Notes: generated by a model not told the origin, from the letters alone. 64,000 nt of DNA from Paraburkholderia sp. PGU19 (GCF_013426915.1 NZ_AP023181.1:186001-250000), one strand, 5' to 3'; counted from the stretch's first letter, positions 44,116 to 53,435 are shown. Numbers and translations: made by a program.

Positions 44116-45122
44116 CAGTGATAGTGCTCGTCTTGCCGGACTTTGCCGCGGAACACGTAGTAAGACCAAGTTGTGTACATCAGGATGAACGGAATGATGA
44201 ACAGCGCGCCGAGCAGGGTGAAACCCTGGCTCTGCAGCGGCGCGGCAGCATCCCAGATCGATATGCTAGGTGGGACGATATCTGGCCAGATGCTGATCGC
44301 GAGCCCGGTGTAGCCGAGAAATGTCAGGGCGAGTACATGGAGGAACGGTCCGGCTTGAGGCGAATGTCGCAATGACCGCCTCAGAGCATACACGGACAAC
44401 AGCACCAGCAGCGGGACCGGTGAAAACCAGAGAAGATTCGGCAGGCTAAACCATCGTTGCGCAATGCGCGGATGCGCCAGTGGCGTCCAGAGGCTCACAA
44501 TGACGATGACAGCCAGCAGCACCCAGACCAGATGGCCGGCCAGACGGATCATCGTGCGTTGCAGGCCATGCTCTGTCTTCATGATCAGCCACGTGGCGCC
44601 GAGCAGCGCGTACGCGGTGACCACGCCAACACCGCAGAGAAGTGGAAACGGGCGCAGCCAGTCCAGCGGTCCACCGGTGAAGACGTAACCGCTCACCTTT
44701 ACGCCGTCGATATACGCACCCAGCGCTACGCCCTGGAAGAACGACGCGACGAGCGAGCCCCCGGCGAACGACGCGTCCCATACAGGCCGTTCGCGATCGT
44801 TTGCCTTGAAACGGAATTCAAAGGCGACGCCGCGGAAAATCAGCCCGAGCAGCATGAACACGAGTGGCAGATACAGCGCACTGAGCAAAATCGCATATGC
44901 GGTGGGAAATGCGGCGAGCAAGCCTGCACCGCCGAGCACGAGCCAGGTTTCGTTGCCGTCCCAGACCGGCGCGACGGTGTTCATCATCATGTCGCGGTCT
45001 GCTCGAGCGGAGACGAAGGGAAAGAGGAGCCCGATGCCAAGGTCGAAGCCATCCATCACGACATACATCATGACACCGACAAAGATGATCAATGCCCAGA
45101 CCAATGACATGTCGAAGCCCAT
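44115..45122 (-). CDS. cydB: cytochrome bd-type ubiquinol oxidase subunit II (CydB/CioB)
   Basis: A 335-residue inner-membrane protein with eight hydrophobic helices. It begins WALIIFVGVMMYVVMDGFDLGIG and has PVWDGNETWLVLGG, both standard for subunit II, and ends YTTWSYYVFRGKV. It pairs with subunit I, 5 bases upstream in the same operon, and supports the structure of the quinol oxidase that reduces oxygen to water. No heme ligands are expected here. Confidence 0.93.
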   Translation of the reverse strand: MGFDMSLVWALIIFVGVMMYVVMDGFDLGIGLLFPFVSARADRDMMMNTVAPVWDGNETWLVLGGAGLLAAFPTAYAILLSALYLPLVFMLLGLIFRGVAFEFRFKANDRERPVWDASFAGGSLVASFFQGVALGAYIDGVKVSGYVFTGGPLDWLRPFPLLCGVGVVTAYALLGATWLIMKTEHGLQRTMIRLAGHLVWVLLAVIVIVSLWTPLAHPRIAQRWFSLPNLLWFSPVPLLVLLSVYALRRSLRHSPQAGPFLHVLALTFLGYTGLAISIWPDIVPPSISIWDAAAPLQSQGFTLLGALFIIPFILMYTTWSYYVFRGKVRQDEHYH

Positions 45123-45127
45123 GATCG

Positions 45128-46561
45128 CTATCTCCCCGTGTCCGTCGCGGCAGTGCCTGCCGCGTCATCGCCGACAGCCGACAGGGGGCGTGCCGGTGTG
45201 CGGCTCTGGCCTGGGCCACCCGCCGGTTGTATTGCATCGGGGTAAGGCGTGGGCCCCTTGCGCACGAGGCGCAGAATGTAGGCAATTCCCACGCCGAACA
45301 CGAAGAAGTACGACACGACGAAGAGCGCCACGGACACCACCAGTTCGGGCACCCCGTGAGGAGAGGACGCATTGGTCGTGCGCATCAGGCCGTAGACGAC
45401 CCATGGCTGCCGGCCGATCTCGGTCGTGAGCCAACCCGCGAGCAGTGCGAGGAGGCCGGCAGGCGCCATGGCCAGTGCGATGCGCAGGAATGCTCGCTGC
45501 CGATAGAGACGCCCATCGCGGCGCAGCGCGAGGCTCCACAGGCCAATCAGGATCATCAGGATACCCAGTCCGACCATCGCGCGAAACGTCCAGAACACGA
45601 TGGTCGAGTTGGGCCGGTCCTCCGGCGGGAACTCCTTCAAGCCCTTGAACTGCCTGTTCCAGCTGTGCGTGAGGATCAGGCTGCCCAGATGAGGAATCTC
45701 GACGGCGAATCGCGTCTGCTCGCGTTGCATGTCCGGCCAGCCGAACAGGATCAGCGGCACCGCCTCGTTGCCGTGGTTCTCCCAATGCCCCTCGACGGCG
45801 GCGATCTTCGCGGGCTGATGCTCGAGTGTGTTCAGCCCGTGGGCGTCGCCAACCATTGCCTGAATGGGCGCGACTAGCAGTACCATCCACATCGCCATCG
45901 ACAGCATCTTGCGGATCGCCTCGTTGTCATTGCCTCGCAGCAGGTGCCAGGCGGCCGATCCCGCCACGAACAGTGCCGTGCTGAGGAAAGCCGCGAGGCT
46001 CATGTGAACGAGCCGATACGGGAATGAAGGATTGAAGATGACCTGAAACCAGTGAACAGGCACGACGCGGCCGTCGATGATCTCGTAGCCTTGTGGTGTC
46101 TGCATCCAGCTGTTGGACGCCAGGATCCAGGTCGCAGATATCAGTGTGCCCGTTGCGACAAGCGCCGTTGCAACGAAGTGCAGGGTGGGGCCGACCTTGT
46201 CCCACCCGAACAGCATCACGCCGAGAAAGCCGGCCTCAAGAAAGAATGCGGTCATCACTTCGTAGGTAAGCAGAGGACCGGTCACGCTTCCGGCGAAATG
46301 GGAGAATCCCGCCCAGTTCGTGCCGAACTGGTAGGCCATGACGATACCCGAGACGACGCCCATACTAAAATTGACTGCAAATATCTTGCTCCAGAACTGG
46401 TAGAGCTCGCGGTAGACACCGTTGCGTGTACGCAGCCAGCATGCTTCCAGCACTGCCAGATAGTTGGCTAAGCCGATGGTGATCGCAGGGAAAAGAATGT
46501 GAAAGGAAACAGTGAAGCCGAACTGGAAGCGGGCGAGGTCTAAGGAAGTCAAGCCAAGCAT
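45128..46561 (-). CDS. cydA: cytochrome bd-type ubiquinol oxidase subunit I (CydA/CioA)
   Basis: A 477-residue protein read from ATG 46561, with GGAGGA seven bases upstream; 46597 would add twelve residues. The first heme ligand is His21 (FTVSFHILFPAIT), and FFLEAGFLGVMLFGW, HWFQVIFNPSFPYRLVHM and GWLTTEIGRQPWVVYG are family hallmarks. The Q-loop is short, as in cyanide-insensitive CioA enzymes. It carries hemes b and d and oxidises ubiquinol with high oxygen affinity, useful in microaerobic or cyanogenic conditions. The C-terminal 35 residues are a Pro/Ala/Gly tail. Confidence 0.93.
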   Translation of the reverse strand: MLGLTSLDLARFQFGFTVSFHILFPAITIGLANYLAVLEACWLRTRNGVYRELYQFWSKIFAVNFSMGVVSGIVMAYQFGTNWAGFSHFAGSVTGPLLTYEVMTAFFLEAGFLGVMLFGWDKVGPTLHFVATALVATGTLISATWILASNSWMQTPQGYEIIDGRVVPVHWFQVIFNPSFPYRLVHMSLAAFLSTALFVAGSAAWHLLRGNDNEAIRKMLSMAMWMVLLVAPIQAMVGDAHGLNTLEHQPAKIAAVEGHWENHGNEAVPLILFGWPDMQREQTRFAVEIPHLGSLILTHSWNRQFKGLKEFPPEDRPNSTIVFWTFRAMVGLGILMILIGLWSLALRRDGRLYRQRAFLRIALAMAPAGLLALLAGWLTTEIGRQPWVVYGLMRTTNASSPHGVPELVVSVALFVVSYFFVFGVGIAYILRLVRKGPTPYPDAIQPAGGPGQSRTPARPLSAVGDDAAGTAATDTGR

Positions 46562-46755
46562 GCGTTGTTCCTCCAACATGGCGCGAGCGTCCCGCACCGA
46601 CGCAGCGGACCTTGCGTCGGCGCCGGCCCGTATCTTTTGACAGGGGCCGGCGCGAGCTGGTTATGGACGCGAACAGGCCCTGGCTGATTGCTGAATTCAA
46701 AGAACTTCTTGAACAGCTCCGGCGATTGCTGAATGTAGTTGATAGGCTGCGTCAT
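46549..46755 (-). CDS. small hypothetical ORF upstream of cydA, possible remnant
   Basis: A 68-residue frame starting at ATG 46755 with GGGAGA just upstream. The first 25 residues (MTQPINYIQQSPELFKKFFEF) look like a genuine protein start, loosely phasin-like. The rest is Pro/Arg/Cys-rich and overlaps the cydA start in another frame, so only the N-terminus of a former gene may remain. It could act as a leader peptide for the oxidase operon. Confidence 0.35.
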   Translation of the reverse strand: MTQPINYIQQSPELFKKFFEFSNQPGPVRVHNQLAPAPVKRYGPAPTQGPLRRCGTLAPCWRNNACLA

Positions 46756-46983
46756 TGATTTCTCCCGCCGACGACGGTAAACACCCCGCTTAGCGGGTGT
46801 CGTTAGCGGTAATGCGCCGCACGAAGTCATCGTAGGTGGACGCGGCGTAGAGCGGTAGACACGCAAACTGGCTCACCGTGTTGCCCCTTTGGCACCAATC
46901 AAAGGCAAGCAGGCGCGGCGCAGGGTTCTGTCGCACTAAGATGGCCTGTTATACCGCAGTCTACGAGACGAACGATTTGATCG

Positions 46984-47124
46984 ATGAAGCAGAACCTGAA
47001 TCCGGCTGTGGCGAGGGTGCTGAAGCGCCTGCACTATCCGCTTGATGTAATCCTTCTCTGTGTGCGCTGGTACATTGCGTATCCGCTGAGTCTGCGCCAC
47101 CTCGAGCAGATGATGGCCGAATGA
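46984..47124 (+). pseudogene. IS6-family transposase N-terminal fragment
   Basis: Forty-six residues (VLKRLHYPLDVILLCVRWYI, then YPLSLRHLEQMMAE and a stop) match the start of IS6/IS26 transposases. GGGTTCTGTCGCA just upstream (46922-46934) resembles the IS6 terminal repeat GGGTTCTGTTGCA. The catalytic core is missing. Confidence 0.65.
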
Positions 47125-47202
47125 GGAATTTCGGTTTGCACTGTTGAAAATGGCGATGGGAAATCGGTTAAGGTGTTGGATTGAACGAACTGGTGATCGC
47201 CG

Positions 47203-47319
47203 ATGAGTAAGCTGAAAAGTCTTGACGAGTTGTTCGATGGGCGGCATTTTTATCGCGAGATCATCATTCCGTGTGTCCGCTGGTACCTGATGCCGCACGG
47301 TATCAAAGTAGGCGCGTAA
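47203..47319 (+). pseudogene. second IS6-family transposase N-terminal fragment
   Basis: MSKLKSLDELFDGRHFYREI followed by CVRWYLMPH is a different IS6 N-terminus. GGTTTGCACTGTTGAAAA at about 47131-47148 resembles an IS6 terminal repeat. The reading is cut off by an inverted RT fragment after 30 residues. Confidence 0.65.
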
Positions 47320-47415
47320 ATCCAGATCTATGACTTGGGTCTTCCACTGGACAATTGCCGTCGCCACCCGATGCACCGCTTCATGCGCGTTACGCTTCGG
47401 ACGGTAGCCATACGA
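47293..47415 (-). pseudogene. group II intron reverse transcriptase fragment
   Basis: The minus strand reads SYGYRPKRNAHEAVHRVATA followed by WKTQVIDLDLRAYFDTVRHQ, covering RT motifs 2a-3. It ends exactly where the IS6 fragment begins. The subtype is different from the intron at 41.9-43.1 kb. The following 208 bases (47416-47623) show nothing I can name. Confidence 0.65.
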
Positions 47416-47623
47416 CCCACCCTGCTATCCAGGCTACGGGGTGTCTGACTCTTATCTCGGCAGACCCTCAATTTGACACAAATCAAACTGTCCAAGTTAA
47501 TTAGTAGTCCAATACGAAGTAAGAACGCTACTGGATTTCGGTTAAATAAATCGTAAGATTATGACTGGTAGTACATATCAATCATGATTTGTCGGATAGG
47601 TAAAATTTCGCTCATCCGGGCGT

Positions 47624-48345
47624 TCATGCCAGTCCTTCCGCGAAGCGGGCAGGGACAGCAGGATCCATGGTCCGGACAAGCATGTTGTCACAGTCGGACT
47701 CGCTGAGCGTCGGAAGGCCTGCTCCTACCCGGAGACAGCTGCAGTCGTCCTGCGAATGAATGTCTGGTAGCGTCTGTCCCGCTCGGAACCCGTCTGTTGC
47801 CAGGATCCACACGCCGGGGTCGATACCGTTGCATTCCGTCACCTCGGGTCGTTCGAAGCGCTTTGCGTTCAGCGTGCGGGTCACAATCTGATGCCAGGAA
47901 GCGGTTGCTTCGATACCCAGCTCGCCGCACGCGTTGGCGAGCGTGTGGCTACGTGTCAGCCATTCCGTCTGTCCGCCTTGAGGACAGTACCCGACGCAAC
48001 AGTCACCGCAAACCAGAGCGAATGCAGTGGCAGAATCATGTGGCAGGAGCAGCGCCGCATAACATGCCTTCTCATGCAGGAAGCCTTCATGACGCAAGCG
48101 TTGCTGTGCTTCGCGCATCAGGTCGACTATTGAGTCTGTTAATGGCATGTCGGATTCGAGTCGCGTGACGAGCTGGTGTATCCAGGTAGCGTTGAACAAC
48201 ACCCCCGCTGACCCTTCGATGAAGCGTCAACGACAACGCAGAAGGTGTAGGTCGGAGACTGGAATACGCCGCATGCGTCCCGGTTCTCGGAGCGGCATAG
48301 TCCCCGCTGGCTGCGCCATTGCCATCCCGGCGACGAGGCACTCAA
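47624..48345 (-). pseudogene. PP2C-like protein phosphatase, frameshifted
   Basis: The first frame from TTG 48345 reads RSENRDACGVFQSPTYTFCVVVDASSKG, which fits the start of PP2C (NEDA.G.. and VVxD metal motifs). A one-base shift near 48225, in a G-run, leads into GVLFNATWIHQLVTRLESDM, ALVCGDCCVGYCPQGG and VWILATDGFRAGQ, the later PP2C strands, ending near DCDNMLVRT. The TTG overlaps the TGA stop of the upstream nucleotidyltransferase gene, so the genes are translationally coupled. Substrate unknown. The shift could be decay or a base-calling error. Confidence 0.55.
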
Positions 48346-49048
48346 TTGAGCGCACCATACGAAACAAGAAGATCCAGGCGCTCGAATATGAGCTGCTCGC
48401 GTCCCTGATCGCTGTTGCTTGCTGCCTGCACTGCATATTCAAAGTCACCCATCGTTTGTAGCGCCTTGAGCTGCTCGCTGACATACGCCCGCATCCTGGC
48501 GGGCGCCCGCAGCATTTCTTCGGTAATCTCGGGACGTCCGTCAATCAGGGTAAGTATGTCTTCTATGTCCCGACTCGACAGCGGATCGCTATTCCCGCGG
48601 GAAAGATAGGCTTCGATTTTGGTGGCAATGAAATATTCGGGCGTACAAGCCTGATACGCAATCCGTCGACGAGTTCCCGCGTCTCCGCACGAGCGAGGGC
48701 GTCCTTGTACCACAGGTTGCTAAAGCTCAGAATGGACTCGTCGTCCGGCATAAAGTCGACCCGGAGGCTTCCGAGGTACATGGCACAGATGGGAGCATCC
48801 GCTTCCATGTTTTCCCTAAAACCCTTCGTCCTGAGCTGCTCCATCAATTTTTCCCATCCTGTCCGTTTGATGACGTGGACGATGAGATCAACATCATCGG
48901 TGTGGCGCACCTGCTGCATGGTGTACTGGTCTGTCAGCAGGAGCGCTGTCGTGCATCCACCAACAAACGCTACCTCTTCACACAGATCCGGTCCCATCGC
49001 CTTCGCGACGGCGCAGATCATCGCAAGATGATCGTCGAAAGTAGCCAT
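48342..49048 (-). pseudogene. AbiEii-like nucleotidyltransferase, frameshifted
   Basis: The 5' frame has EEVAFVGGCTTALLLTD followed by VRHTDDVDLIV, the G-G-T/S and D-x-D pattern of DUF1814/AbiEii and MenT-type nucleotidyltransferases. A shift near 48650 continues into TPEYFIATKIEAYLSRGNSD, SSRDIEDILTLIDGRPEI and a helical C-terminus. The corrected protein would be about 235 residues. It starts 3 bases after the HTH gene and overlaps the PP2C-like gene. By family it may be a toxin that modifies tRNA or another RNA; this is inference. Confidence 0.65.
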
Positions 49049-49051
49049 GCG

Positions 49052-49732
49052 TTAGTTCTGTAGAAGTTCGTGTAGTTTCCGTACCGCCAGATTTCTTTCG
49101 CGCGGCAGCCCCAGGCGAATTGAGTCGGCCAGCGCAAGAAAGACATAAAGGAGTTGATCCTTTCTGACGGCGTGCGGGACGGTCTTGTAAAGCGGCTCGA
49201 CCGAGGGGCCCGACGTTGCCCCCTTGGGATCGGCCCAAACAGGCGTATGTTCGCTTGCCGCCCGCAACTCTCCGCCGAAGACGGGCGCCGTCAGTCCTGT
49301 GGCTATGCCACGCGTCAGCCCGAGCATTTTGACAGGGAACACATATTTGAGCCCATAGACCAAGAACTCTTCAAGCCCCTTGCGATTGGTGGAGGGCGTG
49401 CCGCTGCGTTGCAGTTTCGCCAGCCCGTTCGCATAACAGCGACAGAGTATGTTGCTCACTTCGGATTTGCTGATGCCAGTCGCATCCGCGAGCGAACGGA
49501 CACTGTAGTGGTCCGGGTCTGAAGTTTGTGACTCGACGGGAGGAAGTTCCTCGAGCAGGTCCGCGGGATCGCCTTCCCAGTCCTGCCATCGCTCCGGCGC
49601 TGGCGGTGAAGGAAACATGGGTATGATCTTCGCCGGTTCAGCCTTGGCTTTCAGGCTTTGCTCAAGCGACACGAGTTTCAGCAGCAGGAAGATATCTTGA
49701 CTTTTCACAGCTCGGCGGGATTGTTTGTCCAC
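49052..49732 (-). CDS. HTH-domain protein, first gene of the NTase/PP2C operon
   Basis: A 226-residue protein. The start is probably GTG 49732 (VDKQSRRAVKSQDIFLLLKLVSLEQ), although no ribosome site is visible and ATG 49618 is the next option. A winged or MarR-like helix-turn-helix lies about residues 77-108 (YSVRSLADATGISKSEVSNIL). The C-terminal half, with GLKYVFPVKMLG and LADSIRLGLPRERNLAVRKL, resembles AbiEi-like regulators paired with DUF1814 nucleotidyltransferases. The GTG lies inside a 26-bp palindrome, hinting at autoregulation. It is likely the antitoxin or sensor of the operon. Confidence 0.68.
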   Translation of the reverse strand: MDKQSRRAVKSQDIFLLLKLVSLEQSLKAKAEPAKIIPMFPSPPAPERWQDWEGDPADLLEELPPVESQTSDPDHYSVRSLADATGISKSEVSNILCRCYANGLAKLQRSGTPSTNRKGLEEFLVYGLKYVFPVKMLGLTRGIATGLTAPVFGGELRAASEHTPVWADPKGATSGPSVEPLYKTVPHAVRKDQLLYVFLALADSIRLGLPRERNLAVRKLHELLQN

Positions 49733-49751
49733 GGTCCATGGACAGTGGACA
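49726..49751. promoter_or_regulatory. 26-bp near-palindrome spanning the HTH gene start codon
   Basis: TGTCCACGGTCCA at 49726-49738 is followed by TGGACAGTGGACA at 49739-49751; the two halves are complementary with one mismatched pair on each side. The GTG start of the HTH gene is inside it. It is repeated, inverted and with a 7-base expansion, at 49909-49943. Confidence 0.6.
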
Positions 49752-49908
49752 GATTTTTGCGTGTGATGACTGGCTTGTCAAGATTTTCGGAAATTTCCGA
49801 AAGAGGTAAGGGCAAATCGTGCGCTGACGGGTGCATGGATGCACTTTGTCAACGACGGTGTGGATGAGGAAGATATGAGTTGACAGCGTGGCAAACGCGA
49901 AATTTTTG

Positions 49909-49943
49909 ATGTCCACTGTCCATGGACCGTGGACCGTGGACAT
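49909..49943. promoter_or_regulatory. second, expanded copy of the palindrome
   Basis: TGTCCACTGTCCATGGACCG followed by TGGACCGTGGACATC. Apart from an extra GTGGACC unit it is the reverse complement of the site at 49726-49751, 157 bases away. Together they flank the likely promoter region of the HTH-NTase-PP2C operon. The remaining bases up to 50185 hold no supported gene. Confidence 0.55.
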
Positions 49944-50185
49944 CCAATTCTGCGCTGATTCCGCCATGTCAAGTGAAGGGGGCTGGCTGGCGTAGAACCG
50001 ACGCAAGTTGGCTGTCGTATCGCACGTTCGGCCATCGCGACTGGCTTTTGGGACACTCGATCGACAAATAGGTAAATATTACCGTTTTAACGTTTCCATA
50101 CCCGTTCGTTCCCGGTATCTCATGGCGACCATCGAGGCGAGCCTGATAAAGGAGGCGGAAAGCGGCCTGGCCAAACAGTGGCTGG

Positions 50186-50371
50186 TTGCTTGCAGCGCCT
50201 CGGGACGGGAAGCCAGTCGCCTCCTGGCCCGATCGGGACGAGGCTCTCGCCGACGTGGCAAGGCAAGTCAGACAGGCTGTCGAGGCGCTTGGGGGATCCG
50301 CGAGGCTTTCAACGCAGAAATCCGCGACGACAGGACGGCAAGCCGTCGTCCCACCCGGCCTGCCTCGATAG
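50186..50371 (+). pseudogene. TIR-type effector domain, C-terminal fragment
   Basis: LLAAPRDGKPVASWPDRDEA followed by LADVARQVRQAVEAL fits the tail of TIR-like domains found in bacterial defence proteins (usual form LP.dgkPv..w.n.DeAf.dVa.gIr). Only about 60 residues remain, and the upstream catalytic Glu region is absent. No partner gene is evident. Confidence 0.45.
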
Positions 50372-51040
50372 AGCAAGAAGCAGGAGTTCACTGAGAAAGA
50401 CTTGGATGACTTCGACCGTTCGACGTTTGACTTCATCTGCAAGTTTTTCGAACGCTCGATCCAAGCCATTGGTGAGCGGGACCAGACGTTACCGGCAGGT
50501 TTGACCGCATTGACTCTCGCCATATGGCGGCGGTTTCTATCGAGGCGGGAAGAGTATTGCGGAATGCTCAATTCGGCTGGACGCGATGGGGCGCACCAAC
50601 GGAATCGCGTTCTCGCATGACTCGTCAGCGTCGAACAACTCTTATAACGAGATGCTTACTAGTCATGCAGGCGAGCAGTCGTTGTTTTTCAAGTCAATGG
50701 GCATGAGGTGGCGCGCCGACCGCGCGACCGCGACAAGCAGCTCTCGCAAGAAGGCGCCGCCGAATTGGTCTGGACCAGTTCAGCGGGCCAGCGCAGCGCT
50801 GAGTTGCAAAACCACTGGGCGCTTGTTTCCGGTCGGTAGCGTCTCACACGTCGACGTTCGTCGCCGTGCGGGGCACTCGTGAAGCCGATAAACGCAGCCA
50901 TCTTCGCTTTTGGACGCACGACGCAGCAGTCAACGCCGTTCGCGCTATCGGGGCAAACGGTGACATTCGTCGTACCAGCGACGTTTTCTTGTAACATGGC
51001 GGGCAATCAGAATCAAAAATAATTATCCGCGAGAGACCCC
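50372..51040. other. intergenic region, no gene seen
   Basis: About 670 bases with only short frames on both strands and no recognised motif. A run such as SNNSYNEMLTSHAGEQSLFF near 50620 is open for a while but has no recognisable family. The promoter of the ATPase gene should be near 51000, where an AT-rich patch precedes the ATG at 51041. Confidence 0.3.
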
Positions 51041-52673
51041 ATGGCTGAAAGTGGTATTCCTTTTCGCTTCAAGCGTCATGCGCGTATCGGCGAGGCCGGA
51101 GCGGAACTCGACGACGAGTTCCTTTTTCAGAGCTTCGTCGACGTCGGTGACTACGAAGAAATTCGAAACGTGAAGGCGCCAAAGCGCGTTATCGTTGGCC
51201 GGACTGGCAGTGGGAAAACAGCCCTTTTAAGGTATCTTGCGTATCGCGAAGCATGTGGTCGAGCTTGAACCAGACCAGCTGTCACTTAATTTCATATCCA
51301 ACAATGATGTGATCAGGTTCTTCGAGGACTTGGGAGTCAAACTCGACCCGTTTTACTCGTTGCTTTGGAAGCACATGCTTGCAGTCGAGCTAATCAAGCG
51401 GAGGTACATGCTCGTCACGGAGGAGAAGACTGATACCTGGCTCTCGACGATCATGGATTCGTTGCGCAAGAAGGATCAAACGAAGGCACGCGCACTTGCC
51501 TATCTGAAAGACTGGGGTGATAAATTTTGGATCGAAACTGAATACCGAGTCAAAGAGCTTACGTCCAAGCTTGCATCAGAACTTAACGCTGAACTCGGCG
51601 GCAAAGGAGGCGGGATTTCGGCCACGCTCGGAGCGAAGGGGTCGCTGACGGAAGAGCAGAAAAAGGAGATCGTTCACCGCGGGCAAAAGGTAGTAAACGA
51701 TGTGCAGCTCAAAGAGCTGGCCGATGTTATCCGTTTCCTTAATGAAGACGTCTTTACCGACGATCAGAAGCCCTACTATGTAACGATCGACAAGCTTGAC
51801 GAGGATTGGGTTGACGACACCCTGCGTTTCAAGCTGATTCGTTCGCTCATCGAGGCGGTTAAGAGTTTTCAAAGAGTACAGAACGTAAAAATAGTTGTTG
51901 CGCTTCGCTATGACCTTCTGCGACGGGTTTTTTCGGCAACCGCCGATGCGGGGTTTCAGGAAGAAAAGTACGATCCGTTAATACTTCGCCTTAGGTGGAA
52001 TCGAGGTCAGATCGAAAAGCTACTGGATCAGCGGGTTGGTATGCTGGTACGCCAGCAATATACAGTGCGTGCCGTTAAGCTAAAGGAGATATTTCCGGAG
52101 CGAGTAGGCAAAACAGTTTTCTTGGACTATCTCATGCAACGCACAGCTATGAGGCCAAGAGATGCAATTCTGTTCGTCAACGCATGCCTCGGTCTCTCTG
52201 AACAGGCAAGTCAGGTGCGCGTCCAATCCATCTACGAAGCGGAGCGAGAGTATTCGGCGGGGCGGCTTAAAGCGCTTGTGTACGAATGGAAGAATCTGTT
52301 TCCGTCCTTGGAGGTGGGCTTGCCTCTTCTCGAGAAGACACAGATCGAGTTCAAGATTGCGAGCCTGGACAAAACCCTCGTGGACCGCGTGATTGAAGGT
52401 TTGGCGGCTATGAACGACCCGCGCGATCCTTCATGCGAGGCTGCAACAACCTACATGAACTCGTCCTCGGCCAGCAAGCATGCGGTCTTGGCCGCCGTGT
52501 TTCGCACGTATTTCGATGTTGGTTTAATTGGGCTACGCTTCGAGGGTGGAAGCGGGCCACTTTGGTCGATCGACAACGGAACCGCACCTTCGCCTAGCCA
52601 GATCAAACCGAACACGAAAGTGCAAATTCACCCGATGTTTTATCAGGCACTTCACACGGTTTTCGGGGCATAG
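51041..52673 (+). pseudogene. Sll1717-type P-loop ATPase with a single frameshift
   Basis: The 5' frame (FRFKRHARIGEAGAELDDEF, then NVKAPKRVIVGRTGSGKTALL) gives the start and Walker A motif. At about 51230 the reading shifts one base into RIAKHVVELEPDQLSLNFIS and stays open for 460 residues to 52673, with a Walker B-like YYVTIDKLDEDW and a conserved helical C-terminus. Deleting one T in AGGTATCTTG would give a continuous protein of about 543 residues. The family is common in accessory and defence loci; its biochemical role is not established. Confidence 0.7.
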
Positions 52674-52992
52674 TCGGTCGTATTAGCGGATGGGAAGACT
52701 CAGTGTCGGTTGCATCTTGAGTTAGCCGCATCGCCTTCGTGGTGCCAATCGCGAGGTATCTCGCGATTGATGAGCGCGAGATACCTGAACGCTCCGACAA
52801 GTCGTTCTGGGTTACTTTACTTGGCTTACCATCATCCGTTTCGCCGGCCACAGCCATCGCTCGTCGCAGTGCATCTCCGAAGCCGTTTCGCGTTCGTTGA
52901 TAAAGCTGGTCATCGGACCAGTCCGACGTCAGCGTTGTACTTGAAGTGGCGCTGTCCTCGTTAATTGCTGGAGCGGACAGCATACGAGCCAC
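52603..52992 (-). pseudogene. XRE-type HTH protein, probably truncated
   Basis: A minus-strand frame with QRTRNGFGDALRRAMAVAGE, then KVTQNDLSERSGISRSSIARYLA, a clear XRE helix-turn-helix. After that the frame (IGTTKAMRLTQDATD...) loses protein character and runs into the end of the convergent ATPase gene, so the C-terminal part of the repressor-like domain has been lost or frameshifted. It may be a regulator of a former defence locus. Confidence 0.55.
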
Positions 52993-53435
52993 ACGTCGGG
53001 TGGCCGGACGTCGAAGCCGGTGATTTGAGCTAACAACGGTTCGGACTTGACATCAGTAAAGTCGCCGGATATTTGACATAAAACTCGACATCGTCGCAGC
53101 GAAGTCCCGAGAACCGAGAACAACAGACGCACACTCTGGCATTGAGACGATAGCGCTACAACTACGCAGGAGAGTCAGGCAAAAGACCCTGAGCGGGCCC
53201 GCGGGCAGGGCGCGCGGCGCCCGGGCGTACATGCCTCTACCGCCTCGACAGTGGGCGCAAGCGGGGGCTACCACGGCATCCAGGCAAGCTTCAATGCTCG
53301 TTGGTCAAATCGGGGTTTTATTAGCAATACTAACGTGGCACGAATAGCAGGACGCGCGCGCCGTAACTATGACAACGACCTTTGCAATGGGAAAGCTAGA
53401 GGCGGCAGAGGAAAGTGTTGGCTGAACCGCCAACG
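52993..53435. other. intergenic region, no gene seen
   Basis: About 440 bases between the XRE fragment and a terminator. A very GC-rich patch lies at 53190-53235. No RNA gene or convincing coding frame was found. Confidence 0.3.

Noticed and set aside
44457..45107. 216-codon plus-strand frame opposite cydB
   Set aside because: Composition typical of antisense to a membrane protein gene (His, Gln and Arg-rich); cydB is unambiguous.
53165..53235. GC-rich patch considered as a structured RNA
   Set aside because: No consistent stem pairing or terminator was seen; it may simply be biased sequence.
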